From contig CAWIPM010000009.1 in assembly GCA_963838035.1 (NCBI GenBank), positions 62,001 to 126,000 of the forward strand: DNA of 64,000 nt. Direction: 5' to 3'. The number at the start of each line of letters is the position of its first letter. Within the stretch, counting starts at the first letter, position 1. Of the stretch, positions 1 through 8,173 are shown one piece after another. The position numbers and the translations under genes were made by a program. Source of the DNA: CAVVNN01 sp963838035. Lineage in GTDB: Bacteria; Actinomycetota; Thermoleophilia; Solirubrobacterales; 70-9. The notes beneath the pieces were generated by a model. It ran no database searches. It worked only from the letters and a program-made list of their open reading frames with translations, and was not told where the DNA came from.

Positions 1-654
1 CGTCACCGCGACCTCCTCGGCGCCCTCCGAGGAGAGGATGCGGCTGAGCTCGCGCAGGGCGCGGGCCGGGATGTTGGCCTCGAGCTCGCCGCCGATCTCG
101 GTCTCGAGCTCGGTCCGCTTCACCGCCAGCCGGTAGGAGTCGGTCGCGACCATGGTCATCTCGTTGCCGGCGGCGGAGACCAGGACGCCGGTCAGCACCG
201 GCCGCATGTCGTCGCGCGAGGCGGCTCGCTCCACGAGCTCGACCGTTGCGGCCAGAGCTGCGGCCGGGATCTTCAGCGGCTCGCCGTCTGCTGCCGGGAA
301 GCTCGGGAAGTCCTCGGCCGGCAGGGTGCGGAGATGGAAGCTGGAGCCGCCGCTGCGGATCTCCACGTCGCGCTCGGACTCGCGCAACTCGATCTCGACA
401 GCCGCATCGCCGAGAGAGCGGGTGACCTCTGCGAGAAGCCGGCCGGGAAGCAGGGCGGAGCCCTCGTCTCCGACCTCGGCCTCGAGACCGGTCTCCAGCC
501 CCATCTCGAGGTCCGTTGCGCTCAGAGTCACGCCGTTCGTGCTCGCGTTGAGGAGGATTCCAGAGAGAGACTGGGTTGCAGCGCGGTTTGAGATCGCCCG
601 GGAGACGATCGAAAGCTTGGAGGCGAGTTCTTCTCGCTTTGTGTTGAGCTTCAA
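1..654 (-). CDS. dnaN: DNA polymerase III sliding clamp, beta subunit (partial)
   Basis: This is the N-terminal part of the beta clamp, the ring that tethers DNA polymerase III to DNA; the gene runs off the left edge. Reverse translation gives LKLNTKREELASKLSIVS at the N-terminus, then the typical first clamp domain with RPVLTGVL and ATDSYRLA motifs. The start is taken as TTG at 652-654 because AAGAAGG lies about 10 nt upstream and no ATG or GTG is better placed. It lies downstream of dnaA on the same strand, the usual dnaA-dnaN order. About 218 codons are present, roughly the first two of three clamp domains. The family call is firm; the start is less certain. Confidence 0.93.
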   Translation of the reverse strand, partial: MKLNTKREELASKLSIVSRAISNRAATQSLSGILLNASTNGVTLSATDLEMGLETGLEAEVGDEGSALLPGRLLAEVTRSLGDAAVEIELRESERDVEIRSGGSSFHLRTLPAEDFPSFPAADGEPLKIPAAALAATVELVERAASRDDMRPVLTGVLVSAAGNEMTMVATDSYRLAVKRTELETEIGGELEANIPARALRELSRILSSEGAEEVAVT

Positions 655-790
655 GTGTCGATTGCCTTCTTGAGTTGGATTAGGACCTGTTGAGATCGCG
701 GCAGCCACGGACGACTTCGCGATGGAAGGCGATTTGCGACCTGTGGAGTTGGCTGTGGGAAAGCATTGATTCTTACAGCGCCGTCGGGCG
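655..790. other. dnaA-dnaN intergenic region, candidate origin segment
   Basis: This 136-nt spacer holds no gene. It contains two sequences resembling the reverse complement of a DnaA box (TGTGGATAA): TGTGGAGTT near 742-750 and TGTGGGAAA near 754-762. A third, TGTGGATTG, lies just inside the 3' end of dnaA near 814-822. All are imperfect (six or seven of nine positions). Many actinobacterial origins lie between dnaA and dnaN, so an origin here is plausible, but the spacer is short and no clear AT-rich unwinding element is visible. Confidence 0.3.
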
Positions 791-2122
791 TCAGGCAGAC
801 GAGCGCTCAGGGCTGTGGATTGCGGTGCGCAGCTCTGTCACCCGATCCGCCAAGGCCTGGTCCTCGATCAGTCCGGCCTCCACCCGGCGCACCGAGTTGA
901 GCACGGTCGAGTGGTCACGCCCGCCGTAGAGGCGGCCGATCTGCGGCAGCGATAGGTCGGTCAGCTCGCGGGTGAGGAAGATCGCGACCTGGCGGGCACG
1001 GAGCGGGGCGGCGGCGCGTGTGGAGCCGACCAGCTCGGCAGTGGAGACGCCGAACTCGGCTGCGACTCGTGCCTGGATCGTCCCCACCGGCGTTCCCTCT
1101 GCGTGACGCGAGGCACGAGGGATCACTTCCGCGACCAACTCCGAGCTGAGCGGCTTGGCCATCAGCGAGGCATGCGCGATCACCCGCGTCAGCGCCCCGC
1201 GGAGCTGGCGGACGTTGGCGTCGATCCGCTCGGCGATCTCGGAAAGGGCGTCACGGTCGGCGATCTCAACGCCGGCTTCGAGCACGAGCCGCCGCAGGAC
1301 GGTGAGGCGAGTGGCGAGGTTCGGCGGCTCGACGGGGACGGTCAGGCCCCACTCGAAGCGGTCGCGAAGCCGCGAGGCGAGGGTCGAGAGCTCGCTCGGG
1401 ATCCGGTCGGCGGAGAGGACGAGCTGGCTCCCCGACTCGTAGAGGGCGTTGAAGGTGTGGAAGAACTCCTCCTCGGTGTGATGCTTGCCCTCGAGGAACT
1501 GGACATCGTCGATGAGGAGCACGTCGAGATCGCGGTAGCGGCCCTTGAAGGCCTCCGTTCCGGCGCTGCGCAGCGCCCCGACGAACTCATTGGTGAAGGA
1601 CTCGGCGGTCGTGTAGCGGACGTTGAGGCCGGGGGCGTTGGCGTGGAGATAATTGGCGACCGCAGCCAGCAGGTGGGTCTTTCCCAGGCCCGGAGGCCCG
1701 TGGAGGAAGAGCGGGTTATAGGACTCCGAAGGCGTCTCGGCGACCACGAGCGCGGCAGCGTGGGCGAGCCGGTTCCCCGCGCCGATCACGAACCGGTCGA
1801 AGGTGTAGTCGGGATTGAGCTGGGTGACGCCCGAGGAGCTCGCCTCAGCGCCCCGCTCGCCGTCCGCCGGCGCGAAGCTGATCTCCCGCAGGATGTCGGT
1901 GACGTCGCGCAGCGCCTCGAGGATCAGTGACGAGTAGCGGCGCTGAACCCAGGCCCGGACCCGCTCGGGGGCGGTGAGGTGGAGCGTGTGGCCCTGGGTT
2001 CCCACCACAACGATCGGCTCAAGCCAGATCCTGAAGGTGGAGTCCGGGACCGAGGCCCGCAGCGTCTCCTGGACCTCCTGCCAGATGGCGCCGGGAGACT
2101 GTCGATCCGCGTCGTCGTGCAC
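791..2122 (-). CDS. dnaA: Chromosomal replication initiator protein DnaA
   Basis: The AAA+ initiator binds DnaA boxes and opens the origin. The 443-residue product has an N-terminal DnaB-interaction domain (IWQEVQETLRASVP), a Walker A motif GPPGLGKT near residue 142, Walker B LLIDDVQFL near residue 205, and a C-terminal DNA-binding domain with GGRDHSTVLNSVRR. The start is GTG at 2122 (VHDDADRQ...), which gives a normal N-terminus; an ATG at 2185 would add about 21 unusual residues. It is divergent from rpmH with about 110 nt between, and dnaN follows on the same strand. The identification is secure. Confidence 0.97.
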   Translation of the reverse strand: MHDDADRQSPGAIWQEVQETLRASVPDSTFRIWLEPIVVVGTQGHTLHLTAPERVRAWVQRRYSSLILEALRDVTDILREISFAPADGERGAEASSSGVTQLNPDYTFDRFVIGAGNRLAHAAALVVAETPSESYNPLFLHGPPGLGKTHLLAAVANYLHANAPGLNVRYTTAESFTNEFVGALRSAGTEAFKGRYRDLDVLLIDDVQFLEGKHHTEEEFFHTFNALYESGSQLVLSADRIPSELSTLASRLRDRFEWGLTVPVEPPNLATRLTVLRRLVLEAGVEIADRDALSEIAERIDANVRQLRGALTRVIAHASLMAKPLSSELVAEVIPRASRHAEGTPVGTIQARVAAEFGVSTAELVGSTRAAAPLRARQVAIFLTRELTDLSLPQIGRLYGGRDHSTVLNSVRRVEAGLIEDQALADRVTELRTAIHSPERSSA

Positions 2123-2217
2123 TGGCGAGCGACCATAGCGACGGCTCGCGGCCCGGTTGAGGACGCTTCCGCAATTCCCGGCCAAAACCGAGCGACGACG
2201 ATCCGAGCGTCCCGCCC

Positions 2218-2223
2218 TATACT
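2218..2223 (+). promoter_or_regulatory. -10 box of the rpmH operon (near-leaderless)
   Basis: TATACT ends 9 nt before the rpmH ATG. With transcription starting about 7 nt after a -10 box, the mRNA would carry almost no leader, and no Shine-Dalgarno sequence is visible in the gap. No clear -35 box was found. Confidence 0.5.
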
Positions 2224-2232
2224 CCGGCCCCG

Positions 2233-2367
2233 ATGAAGCGCACCTACCAGCCGAAGAAGCGGAAGCGGGCGAAGACCCACGGATTCCGAGCTCGGATGAG
2301 CACTCGAGGCGGCCGGGCGATCCTGAAGCGACGGCGGCGCAAGGGCCGGAAGCGCCTCACTCCTTAA
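2233..2367 (+). CDS. rpmH: 50S ribosomal protein L34
   Basis: A 44-residue, very basic large-subunit ribosomal protein, starting MKRTYQPKKRKRAKTHGFRA and ending GRKRLTP, which is the canonical L34 sequence. It is first in the conserved rpmH-rnpA-yidD-yidC-jag-rsmG-parAB operon. Its TAA stop shares its last A with the rnpA ATG (TAATG), so translation of the two is probably coupled. It lies divergent from dnaA as in most bacteria. Confidence 0.98.
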   Translation: MKRTYQPKKRKRAKTHGFRARMSTRGGRAILKRRRRKGRKRLTP

Positions 2368-2747
2368 TGGCGTCGTCGAAGCGACGCCGACGCCGGCTCT
2401 CGCGCAGCGGCGAGTTCGACCGCGTTTACCGCGAGGGCACCTCTCATGCGACCCGCTACCTCGTCCTCTACCGCTTTCCCCGCCCCGACGACGAGCGGGA
2501 GCGAGCGGTGAGGCTGGGGGTCTCTGTCGGCCGCAAGGTGGGCGGCGCGGTCGACCGCAACAGGGTGAAGCGGACGATGCGCGAAGCGTTCTGGGGCCTT
2601 TCTGAAGAGCTGCCGCCGATGCAGGACTTCGTCCTCGTCGCGCGTCCGGAAATCGGTGACCTGGTCGAGCGCGAGGGCGCTGTGGGCGTCAAGAAGAGCA
2701 TCGAGGAGGCCCTCGCGGGCCTCACCCCGGGGGGGCGTTCCACGTGA
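2367..2747 (+). CDS. rnpA: Ribonuclease P protein component
   Basis: The protein subunit of RNase P assists the catalytic RNA in maturing tRNA 5' ends. The 126-residue product has the hallmark RNR region VGGAVDRNRVKRTMREAF around residues 58-75 and a basic N-terminus (KRRRRRLSRSGEFDRVY). The start ATG at 2367 overlaps the rpmH stop. The end overlaps the yidD GTG by 4 nt. Length and neighbours are typical. Confidence 0.97.
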   Translation: MASSKRRRRRLSRSGEFDRVYREGTSHATRYLVLYRFPRPDDERERAVRLGVSVGRKVGGAVDRNRVKRTMREAFWGLSEELPPMQDFVLVARPEIGDLVEREGAVGVKKSIEEALAGLTPGGRST

Positions 2748-3016
2748 AACGCCTCGTCCTCTTCCCGATCGCGGCCTACCGCCGCTGGGTTTCCCCGGCT
2801 CGCCCCCGCCGCTGCCGCTACGAGCCGACCTGCTCCGCCTACGCGGCCGAAGCGATTCAGCGCTTCGGCGCGCTGCGAGGCCTGATGCTCGGCGCCTGGC
2901 GCCTGCTCCGCTGCAACCCGTTCAGCCACGGCGGCTTCGACCCGGTGCCCGACCGCTTCACCCTCCGCGTCGGCCCGGTCGACCCCTCCGAGTACCACCG
3001 TGAGGCCCATCCATGA
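2744..3016 (+). CDS. yidD: Membrane protein insertion efficiency factor YidD
   Basis: A small (90-residue) membrane-associated protein that assists YidC-dependent insertion. The signature RRCRYEPTCSAYAAEAI with the conserved cysteine, followed by RLLRCNPFSHGGFDPVP, is diagnostic of the family. The GTG start overlaps the rnpA stop (GTGA) and its end overlaps the yidC start by 4 nt, so it is translationally coupled on both sides. Confidence 0.96.
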   Translation: MKRLVLFPIAAYRRWVSPARPRRCRYEPTCSAYAAEAIQRFGALRGLMLGAWRLLRCNPFSHGGFDPVPDRFTLRVGPVDPSEYHREAHP

Positions 3017-3765
3017 TCCCCGACGCAAACATCTTCCAGCCGCTGGTCGACCTGGCCAACTCGGTTCTCCAGTTCTTCCACGACAACGCCGGCCTCAGCT
3101 GGGGCGGCGCGATCATCGCGCTGACCTTCGCGACGCGGATCGTCCTCATCCCCCTCACCTACAAACAGCTGAAGGGAATGCGGATGATGCAGGCGCTGCA
3201 GCCGCAGATCAAAGAGATCCAGGCCAAATACAAGAACGACAAACAGCGCATGCAGCAAGAGATGATGAACTTCTACAAAGAGAACAAAGTCAACCCCTTC
3301 GCCTCCTGCATTCCACTGCTCGCGCAGTTCCCGGTCTTCATCGCGCTGTTCTCGGTGCTGCGCCACGAGCTGCCGGCCGACATCGGCTGCGAAGCGGGGC
3401 ATTGCGGCAGCCAGGCGTCGTTCCTCTTCATTCCCGACCTGACCGCGAAGGCGACCGGGGGCGTGCTGATCGCCCTGATCGTCCTCTACGTAGTCACCCA
3501 GCTGATCTCGGGAATGATGATGGCGGCGTCCGCCGACAAAAGCCAGCGGACGATGATGCTGGCCCTGCCGCTGGTCTTCGTCATCTTCATCATCAACTTC
3601 CCGGCCGGCCTGATCCTCTACTGGATCACGACCAACGTCTGGACGATCGGACAGTCGTACACCCTGCAGAAGCTGATCCCGGCTCCGACGATGGCCACGC
3701 CGGCGGAGGTTGCGGCGGCCAAGCCCCCGCCGCCACCGCCGAAGAAGAAGAAGAAGCGGCGGTAG
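3013..3765 (+). CDS. yidC: Membrane protein insertase YidC/Oxa1
   Basis: This insertase integrates proteins into the cytoplasmic membrane alone or with SecYEG. The 250-residue protein is the short Gram-positive/Oxa1 form lacking the large periplasmic domain of E. coli YidC. Hydrophobic segments flank a basic cytoplasmic hairpin (KQLKGMRMMQALQPQIKEIQ), followed by the NPFASCIPLLAQFPVFIALF region. The C-terminus is a run of prolines then lysines and arginines, a ribosome-contacting type of tail. It sits in the canonical operon, followed by jag after 9 nt. Confidence 0.96.
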   Translation: MIPDANIFQPLVDLANSVLQFFHDNAGLSWGGAIIALTFATRIVLIPLTYKQLKGMRMMQALQPQIKEIQAKYKNDKQRMQQEMMNFYKENKVNPFASCIPLLAQFPVFIALFSVLRHELPADIGCEAGHCGSQASFLFIPDLTAKATGGVLIALIVLYVVTQLISGMMMAASADKSQRTMMLALPLVFVIFIINFPAGLILYWITTNVWTIGQSYTLQKLIPAPTMATPAEVAAAKPPPPPPKKKKKRR

Positions 3766-3774
3766 GGTGCGGGC

Positions 3775-4257
3775 GTGAGCGAGAGCGTGGATTGGCCACA
3801 GGAGCCGGCGGAGCGGGTTCGGGAGCTTGTCGAGGGGGTTCTCGACGAGCTCGATCTCGACGGGGAGGTCGAGGTCAGCGAGGACGACGATCGGATCGAG
3901 GCGGTAGTCGTCGGGGATGACGACTATGGATTGCTGATCGGGAAGCGGGGTCAGACGATCGACGCGCTCCAGCTGCTCTGCTACCAGGCGGCTTTTCGGG
4001 GGACTCGCGACCGCAAACGGGTCGTGGTCGACGCCGCCGGCTATCGCGAGCGTCGGCGCGAGGTGCTGGTCTCCCGCGCGGACCGCGCCGCGGAGCAGGC
4101 GCTGAGCGGCGGCGGCCCCGTCGAGATGGACCCGATGAGCGCACAGGAACGACGTGTGGTCCACGAGCACCTCAAGGAGCGCTCGGGGATCGAGACCTTC
4201 AGCGAAGGCGACGAGCCACGTCGCCGCGTGGTCGTGGCGCCCCTCGTTTCCGAGTGA
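3775..4257 (+). CDS. jag: KH/R3H RNA-binding protein Jag (SpoIIIJ-associated, KhpB-like)
   Basis: An RNA-binding protein usually encoded beside yidC and linked to cell-envelope and division control in Gram-positive bacteria. Of 160 residues, the first half contains a KH domain with the GLLIGKRGQTIDALQ loop near residues 49-63, and the C-terminal half an R3H domain (RRVVHEHLKERSGIETFSEG). An N-terminal Jag_N domain seen in some homologues is absent or very short. The start is GTG at 3775; the end overlaps the rsmG start by 4 nt. Confidence 0.92.
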   Translation: MSESVDWPQEPAERVRELVEGVLDELDLDGEVEVSEDDDRIEAVVVGDDDYGLLIGKRGQTIDALQLLCYQAAFRGTRDRKRVVVDAAGYRERRREVLVSRADRAAEQALSGGGPVEMDPMSAQERRVVHEHLKERSGIETFSEGDEPRRRVVVAPLVSE

Positions 4258-4934
4258 GCGCGGATCCGACGGGCGCTCTGGACCCGCGAGCTCGCGCGGC
4301 CCTGCAAACGGTCCTCGACCTGCTCGCGAGCGAGCGAGCATCGGTCAGCTCGGTAACCGACGATCGCGCCTGGAGGGTCCATGTCGCCGACAGCCTCACC
4401 GGGCTGGACCTCCCGCAGCTCCGCGAAGCGGAGAAGATCGCAGACATCGGCTCTGGAGCTGGGTTTCCGGGCATCGTCCTCGCGGCGGCCCTGCCTCGAG
4501 CCCACGTCGACTTGATCGAGTCGATCGGCCGTAAGTGCGACTTCATGCAGCGGGCCATCGAGGCGTCGGGAATCTCGAATGCGCGCGTGGTCAACGCGCG
4601 CTCGGAGGAATGGGCGAGCGGGGAGGGCCGGGGTGGCTACGAGGTTGTGACCGCCCGAGCGGTGGGCCGGCTCTCGACCCTCGCGGAGCTCGCTTCTCCG
4701 CTGCTTGTCGACGGCGGCGTGCTCGTGGCGTGGAAGGGCAAACGCGACGAGGCAGAGGAGGCCCAGCTCGGCGGGGCCTCCTCGCAGCTGGCGATGTACC
4801 CCGAGCGAGCCCTCCACGTGGGGCCTTCTGCCGGCAGCGAACACCGGCACCTGCACCTGATCCGCAAGAAGGGCCGGACGCCGTCCGATCTCCCGCGCCG
4901 CCCGGGCATGGCGAAGAAGCGCCCGCGCGGTTGA
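4254..4934 (+). CDS. rsmG: 16S rRNA (guanine527-N7)-methyltransferase
   Basis: RsmG methylates N7 of G527 in 16S rRNA using S-adenosylmethionine; its loss gives low-level streptomycin resistance in other bacteria. The 226-residue protein contains the SAM-binding motif IADIGSGAGFPGIVLA around residues 62-77, followed by ESIGRKCDFMQ and VTARAVGRLSTLAELASPLL. The GTG start overlaps the jag stop. It is the last gene before parAB, a classic arrangement. The last 20 or so residues (SDLPRRPGMAKKRPRG) form a basic tail. Confidence 0.95.
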   Translation: MSADPTGALDPRARAALQTVLDLLASERASVSSVTDDRAWRVHVADSLTGLDLPQLREAEKIADIGSGAGFPGIVLAAALPRAHVDLIESIGRKCDFMQRAIEASGISNARVVNARSEEWASGEGRGGYEVVTARAVGRLSTLAELASPLLVDGGVLVAWKGKRDEAEEAQLGGASSQLAMYPERALHVGPSAGSEHRHLHLIRKKGRTPSDLPRRPGMAKKRPRG

Positions 4935-4971
4935 AGCCGGGGGCCCGCCCCCCGCTCCCGCTTCCTCCAAA

Positions 4972-4977
4972 TAGTCT
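4972..4977 (+). promoter_or_regulatory. -10 box upstream of parA
   Basis: TAGTCT lies 8 nt before the parA ATG, and no Shine-Dalgarno sequence is visible between. This suggests a leaderless or near-leaderless promoter that lets parAB be transcribed apart from the upstream operon. No clear -35 box was found. Confidence 0.45.
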
Positions 4978-4985
4978 GGCCCTAC

Positions 4986-5744
4986 ATGGGAGTCGTCTAC
5001 GCGGTCGCGAACCAAAAGGGTGGAGTCGGGAAGACGACCACCGCGGTCAACATCGCCGCCTGCACCGCCGCCTCCGGCTCCCAGACGCTCCTGGTCGACC
5101 TCGATCCGCAATGCAACGCGACGGTGGCGCTCGGCGGAGACCGCGACCTGCATCCTTCCTCCTACGACTGCCTTATCGGCGAGGTCTCGGTCGCCGGCGC
5201 CGCGAGGCCGGCGGGGCCCGACAACCTCTGGCTGGTGCCGGCCAATCGCGATCTCGCCGGCGCTGCGGTGGAGCTGCCGCGGATCGACGGCTCTGAGACG
5301 CGGCTGCGCGCGCGCCTGGGCCCGGTTCGCGAGCGGTTCGCGGCCACCCTGCTCGACTGCCCGCCGTCGCTGGGCCCGATCAGCGTCAACGCGCTGGTCG
5401 CCGCGGATCGGGTGATCGTGCCGGTCCAGGCCGAGTACCTGGCGCTGGAGGGGCTCGTCCAGTTTCTCGAGACGCTCAACCTGATCCGTCGCGAGCTCAA
5501 TCCGGCGCTGGAGGTATCGGGCCTGCTGGTCACCATGCACGACGAGCGCACGCGGCTCGCGCAGGACGTCGAGCGCGAACTGCGCGAGCATTTCCCCGGG
5601 CTGGTGTTCGAGACGGTGATACCCCGCAGCGTGCGGGTAGCCGAGGCCCCCAGTTATGGTCTGCCCGTGACCGAGCACTCCCCCCACTCGCGCGGGTCCG
5701 ACGCCTACAGGGCAGTTGCCAGGGAGCTGGCAGAGCGTGGCTAG
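4986..5744 (+). CDS. parA: Chromosome partitioning ATPase ParA/Soj
   Basis: A Walker-type ATPase that with ParB moves replication origins apart. The 252-residue sequence starts MGVVYAVANQKGGVGKTTTA, the deviant Walker A motif, and continues with LLVDLDPQCNAT and LLDCPPSLGPISVNALVAAD. It overlaps parB by 8 nt at its 3' end. The location beside the origin matches its role. Identification is secure. Confidence 0.97.
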   Translation: MGVVYAVANQKGGVGKTTTAVNIAACTAASGSQTLLVDLDPQCNATVALGGDRDLHPSSYDCLIGEVSVAGAARPAGPDNLWLVPANRDLAGAAVELPRIDGSETRLRARLGPVRERFAATLLDCPPSLGPISVNALVAADRVIVPVQAEYLALEGLVQFLETLNLIRRELNPALEVSGLLVTMHDERTRLAQDVERELREHFPGLVFETVIPRSVRVAEAPSYGLPVTEHSPHSRGSDAYRAVARELAERG

Positions 5745-6609
5745 CGGGACGAAACGGGGGATCGGCCGCGGTCTGGCGGCGATCCTGCCGGAGACCGCCG
5801 CCGGAGATGCTGGCGAGCTGCTCGAGCTCCCGGTCGGCTTGATCAAGCCGAATCCGAACCAGCCTCGCAAGACGTTCGACCCCGAGGCGCTGGCCGGCCT
5901 CGCCTCTTCGATCGAGGCGAGCGGGGTTGTGCAGCCGTTGTTGGTGCGGCCGCTGCACGACGGCAGCTACGAGCTGATCGCCGGCGAGCGGCGCTGGCGC
6001 GCCGCCCAGGAGGCCGGGCTGGAAAAGGTCCCGGCCGTGGTCCGCGATCAGGAGGAGGCCGAGCGGCTGCAGGCGGCGCTGATCGAGAACATGGTGCGCG
6101 AGGACCTCAACCCGGTCGACGAGGCGCGCGCCTGCGCCGCCCTCGTTGAGGAGCTCGGCCTCTCGAAAGAGGATCTGGCGCGGCGCGTGGGCCGCAGCCG
6201 TCCCGCCGTCTCCAACCTGATTCGGCTGCTCGACCTGCCCGACGAGGTGCTGGAGCTGCTCGAATCGGCCAAGTTGAGCGAAGGGCACGGTAAGGCGCTG
6301 CTCTCCGCCGACGGCAACGACGTCCGCAGGCGCCTCGCGCGCGAGGCGGCGAGGGCGGGGTGGTCGGTCCGAGAGACCGAGGAGAGGGTTGGGCTGGCTG
6401 GCCAGCCAAAGGCAAAGAGGGGTCTTCGCAAGAGCGTCGACCCGGAAGAGGCGGCGGCGATGCGTGAGGCAGCCGACAGGCTCGAGTCGGCGCTCGGCCA
6501 CGAGGTCAAGGTCCGATCCAGAGCCGGCGAGGTCGTCATCGAGATCCGCTTCGACGACCTCGATGAGGCCCTTGACCTGGCCCGCAAGCTGGGCGGTCGC
6601 CGAGCCTGA
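5737..6609 (+). CDS. parB: Chromosome partitioning protein ParB
   Basis: ParB binds parS sites, spreads along DNA as a CTP-dependent clamp and stimulates ParA. The 290-residue product has the N-terminal KRGIGRGLAAIL segment (ParA-stimulating), the IKPNPNQPRKTFD motif, the GERRWRAAQEAG CTP-binding region, a helix-turn-helix (LARRVGRSRPAVSNLIRLLDLP) and a C-terminal dimerisation domain. The GTG at 5737 overlapping the parA stop gives the usual N-terminus; an ATG seven codons upstream is a less likely alternative. Confidence 0.96.
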   Translation: MASGTKRGIGRGLAAILPETAAGDAGELLELPVGLIKPNPNQPRKTFDPEALAGLASSIEASGVVQPLLVRPLHDGSYELIAGERRWRAAQEAGLEKVPAVVRDQEEAERLQAALIENMVREDLNPVDEARACAALVEELGLSKEDLARRVGRSRPAVSNLIRLLDLPDEVLELLESAKLSEGHGKALLSADGNDVRRRLAREAARAGWSVRETEERVGLAGQPKAKRGLRKSVDPEEAAAMREAADRLESALGHEVKVRSRAGEVVIEIRFDDLDEALDLARKLGGRRA

Positions 6610-6659
6610 ACGCGCCGCCTGGAGCCCCAGTTTGGCCGCTATCATCGCGAGCGGATCGC

Positions 6660-6733
<74 letters not shown>

Positions 6734-6736
6734 CTC

Positions 6737-7231
6737 GTGCAGCAGATGCAGATCTACGGGGTCAGCTTCGACATGGTCGGCAAGCAGCCGATCGTGCTGT
6801 TGAAGACCGTCGACGGGAACCGGTTTCTGCCGATCTGGATCGGCCACCCGGAGGCGGCGGCAATCCTGATGAAGCTGCAGGGCGCGTCGACGCCGCGGCC
6901 GATGACACACGACCTGCTCTCCGACGTGCTCGAGCAGCTCGACGCGAAGTGCGAGCGGGTCTCGGTGACCGAGCTGCGCGACAACACGTTCTACGCCTCG
7001 ATCACGGTCTCAGTCAACGGCTCCGAGATCGAGATCGATTCGCGTCCCTCCGACGCTCTCGCTCTCGCGGTCCGCGTCTCGGCGCCGATCTTCGCGGCGG
7101 AGGCGGTGATCGAGGAGTCGGCGATCGAGTTCGAGCACGAGGTCGAGGACACCGAGGAGGTCGTCGACAAGTTCAAAAGCTTCCTCGACGAGGTAACCCC
7201 CGAAGACTTCGCCAAAGGCGAGGACTCCTGA
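6737..7231 (+). CDS. Bifunctional nuclease family protein (DUF151)
   Basis: A member of the DUF151/BFN family, whose plant and bacterial members have been reported to show nuclease activity; the bacterial role is unclear. The 164-residue protein has the conserved LPIWIGHPEAAAI and RPSDALALAVRVSAPIFA motifs and an acidic C-terminal tail. The start may be GTG 6737 or ATG 6746; neither has a visible Shine-Dalgarno, and GTG 6737 lies just 3 nt after the tRNA. It converges with ddl, with only 6 nt between stops. Confidence 0.88.
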   Translation: MQQMQIYGVSFDMVGKQPIVLLKTVDGNRFLPIWIGHPEAAAILMKLQGASTPRPMTHDLLSDVLEQLDAKCERVSVTELRDNTFYASITVSVNGSEIEIDSRPSDALALAVRVSAPIFAAEAVIEESAIEFEHEVEDTEEVVDKFKSFLDEVTPEDFAKGEDS

Positions 7232-7237
7232 CGGCCC

Positions 7238-8173
7238 CTACTGGGCGGGGGTCGGGTTCAGGGCGAGGTCGAGGATCCGCTCGACCAGCTGCTCGAAGGA
7301 GATCCCGGCTGCCTCGGCGGCCTGGGGGAGGAGGCTGGTGTCGGTGAGGCCGGGGATGGCGTTGACCTCGAGTACCTGGGGCCCCGCCTCGTCGAGGATC
7401 AGGTCGGCGCGGGCGAAGCCGGCGCAGCCCAGCGCCTCGTATGCGTCCAGGGCAGCCTCGTTGACGGCCGCACCCTCCTCGCTGCTCAGCTCCGCCGGGC
7501 AGGTGAACGTCGTGCGGCCGATCTCGTAGCGGGCCTCGAAGTCGTAGCGATCGCCGCCCGTCGGGATCGCCTCGACGATCGGCAACGGCTCGCCGCCGAG
7601 GAGGCTGACGGCCAGCTCCCGCCCCTCGACGAAGCGCTCGAGCAGCACCCTGTCGTCGTAGCTGAAAGCGGAAACCAGGGCCTCGGGAACCTCGAACCGG
7701 CTGCCGGCGAACTTCACGCCCAGCGCCGACCCGCCACGGCTGGGCTTGACGACGAGGGGGAAGCCGAGGCGCTTCTCGATCCCGCTCAGGGCATCGGCCG
7801 CCCCGAGCTCGCGGAAGGCGGTTTCGTTGAAGGCGAACCAGTCGGGCGTCAGCACGCCGGCCTCCCGAAGCACGTGCTTGGCGAGCACCTTGTCCATGCA
7901 GCGCGCGCAGGCGGCGACGCCGGGGCCGGTGAAGGGAATGTCGAGGATCTCCAGCAGCTCCTGCGCGGTGCCATCCTCCCCGCCCGCACCGTGCAGGGCG
8001 ACGAAGGCGATGTCAGGGTCGGCGGCGATCAGGCGCTTGACCAGCTCCCCGTCGACGTCGAGCGGCAGCACCTCATGCCCGAGCCGCTCGAGCGCGTCCT
8101 CAACCCGAGCGGCCGAGCGCAGCGAGACCCCCCGCTCCAGCGATCGCCCACCTTTGAGCACGGCGACCTTCAC
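7238..8173 (-). CDS. ddl: D-alanine--D-alanine ligase
   Basis: Joins two D-alanines with ATP to make the dipeptide used for peptidoglycan precursors. The 311-residue ATP-grasp protein begins MKVAVLKGGRSLERGVSLRS, has the FVALHGAGGEDGTAQELLE motif, the LVVKPSRGGSALGV loop, and ends with QVLEVNAIPGLTDTSLLPQAA, all matching Ddl. Its ATG overlaps the stop of the upstream aminotransferase gene by 4 nt (ATGA), so the two form a coupled operon. Confidence 0.95.
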   Translation of the reverse strand: MKVAVLKGGRSLERGVSLRSAARVEDALERLGHEVLPLDVDGELVKRLIAADPDIAFVALHGAGGEDGTAQELLEILDIPFTGPGVAACARCMDKVLAKHVLREAGVLTPDWFAFNETAFRELGAADALSGIEKRLGFPLVVKPSRGGSALGVKFAGSRFEVPEALVSAFSYDDRVLLERFVEGRELAVSLLGGEPLPIVEAIPTGGDRYDFEARYEIGRTTFTCPAELSSEEGAAVNEAALDAYEALGCAGFARADLILDEAGPQVLEVNAIPGLTDTSLLPQAAEAAGISFEQLVERILDLALNPTPAQ

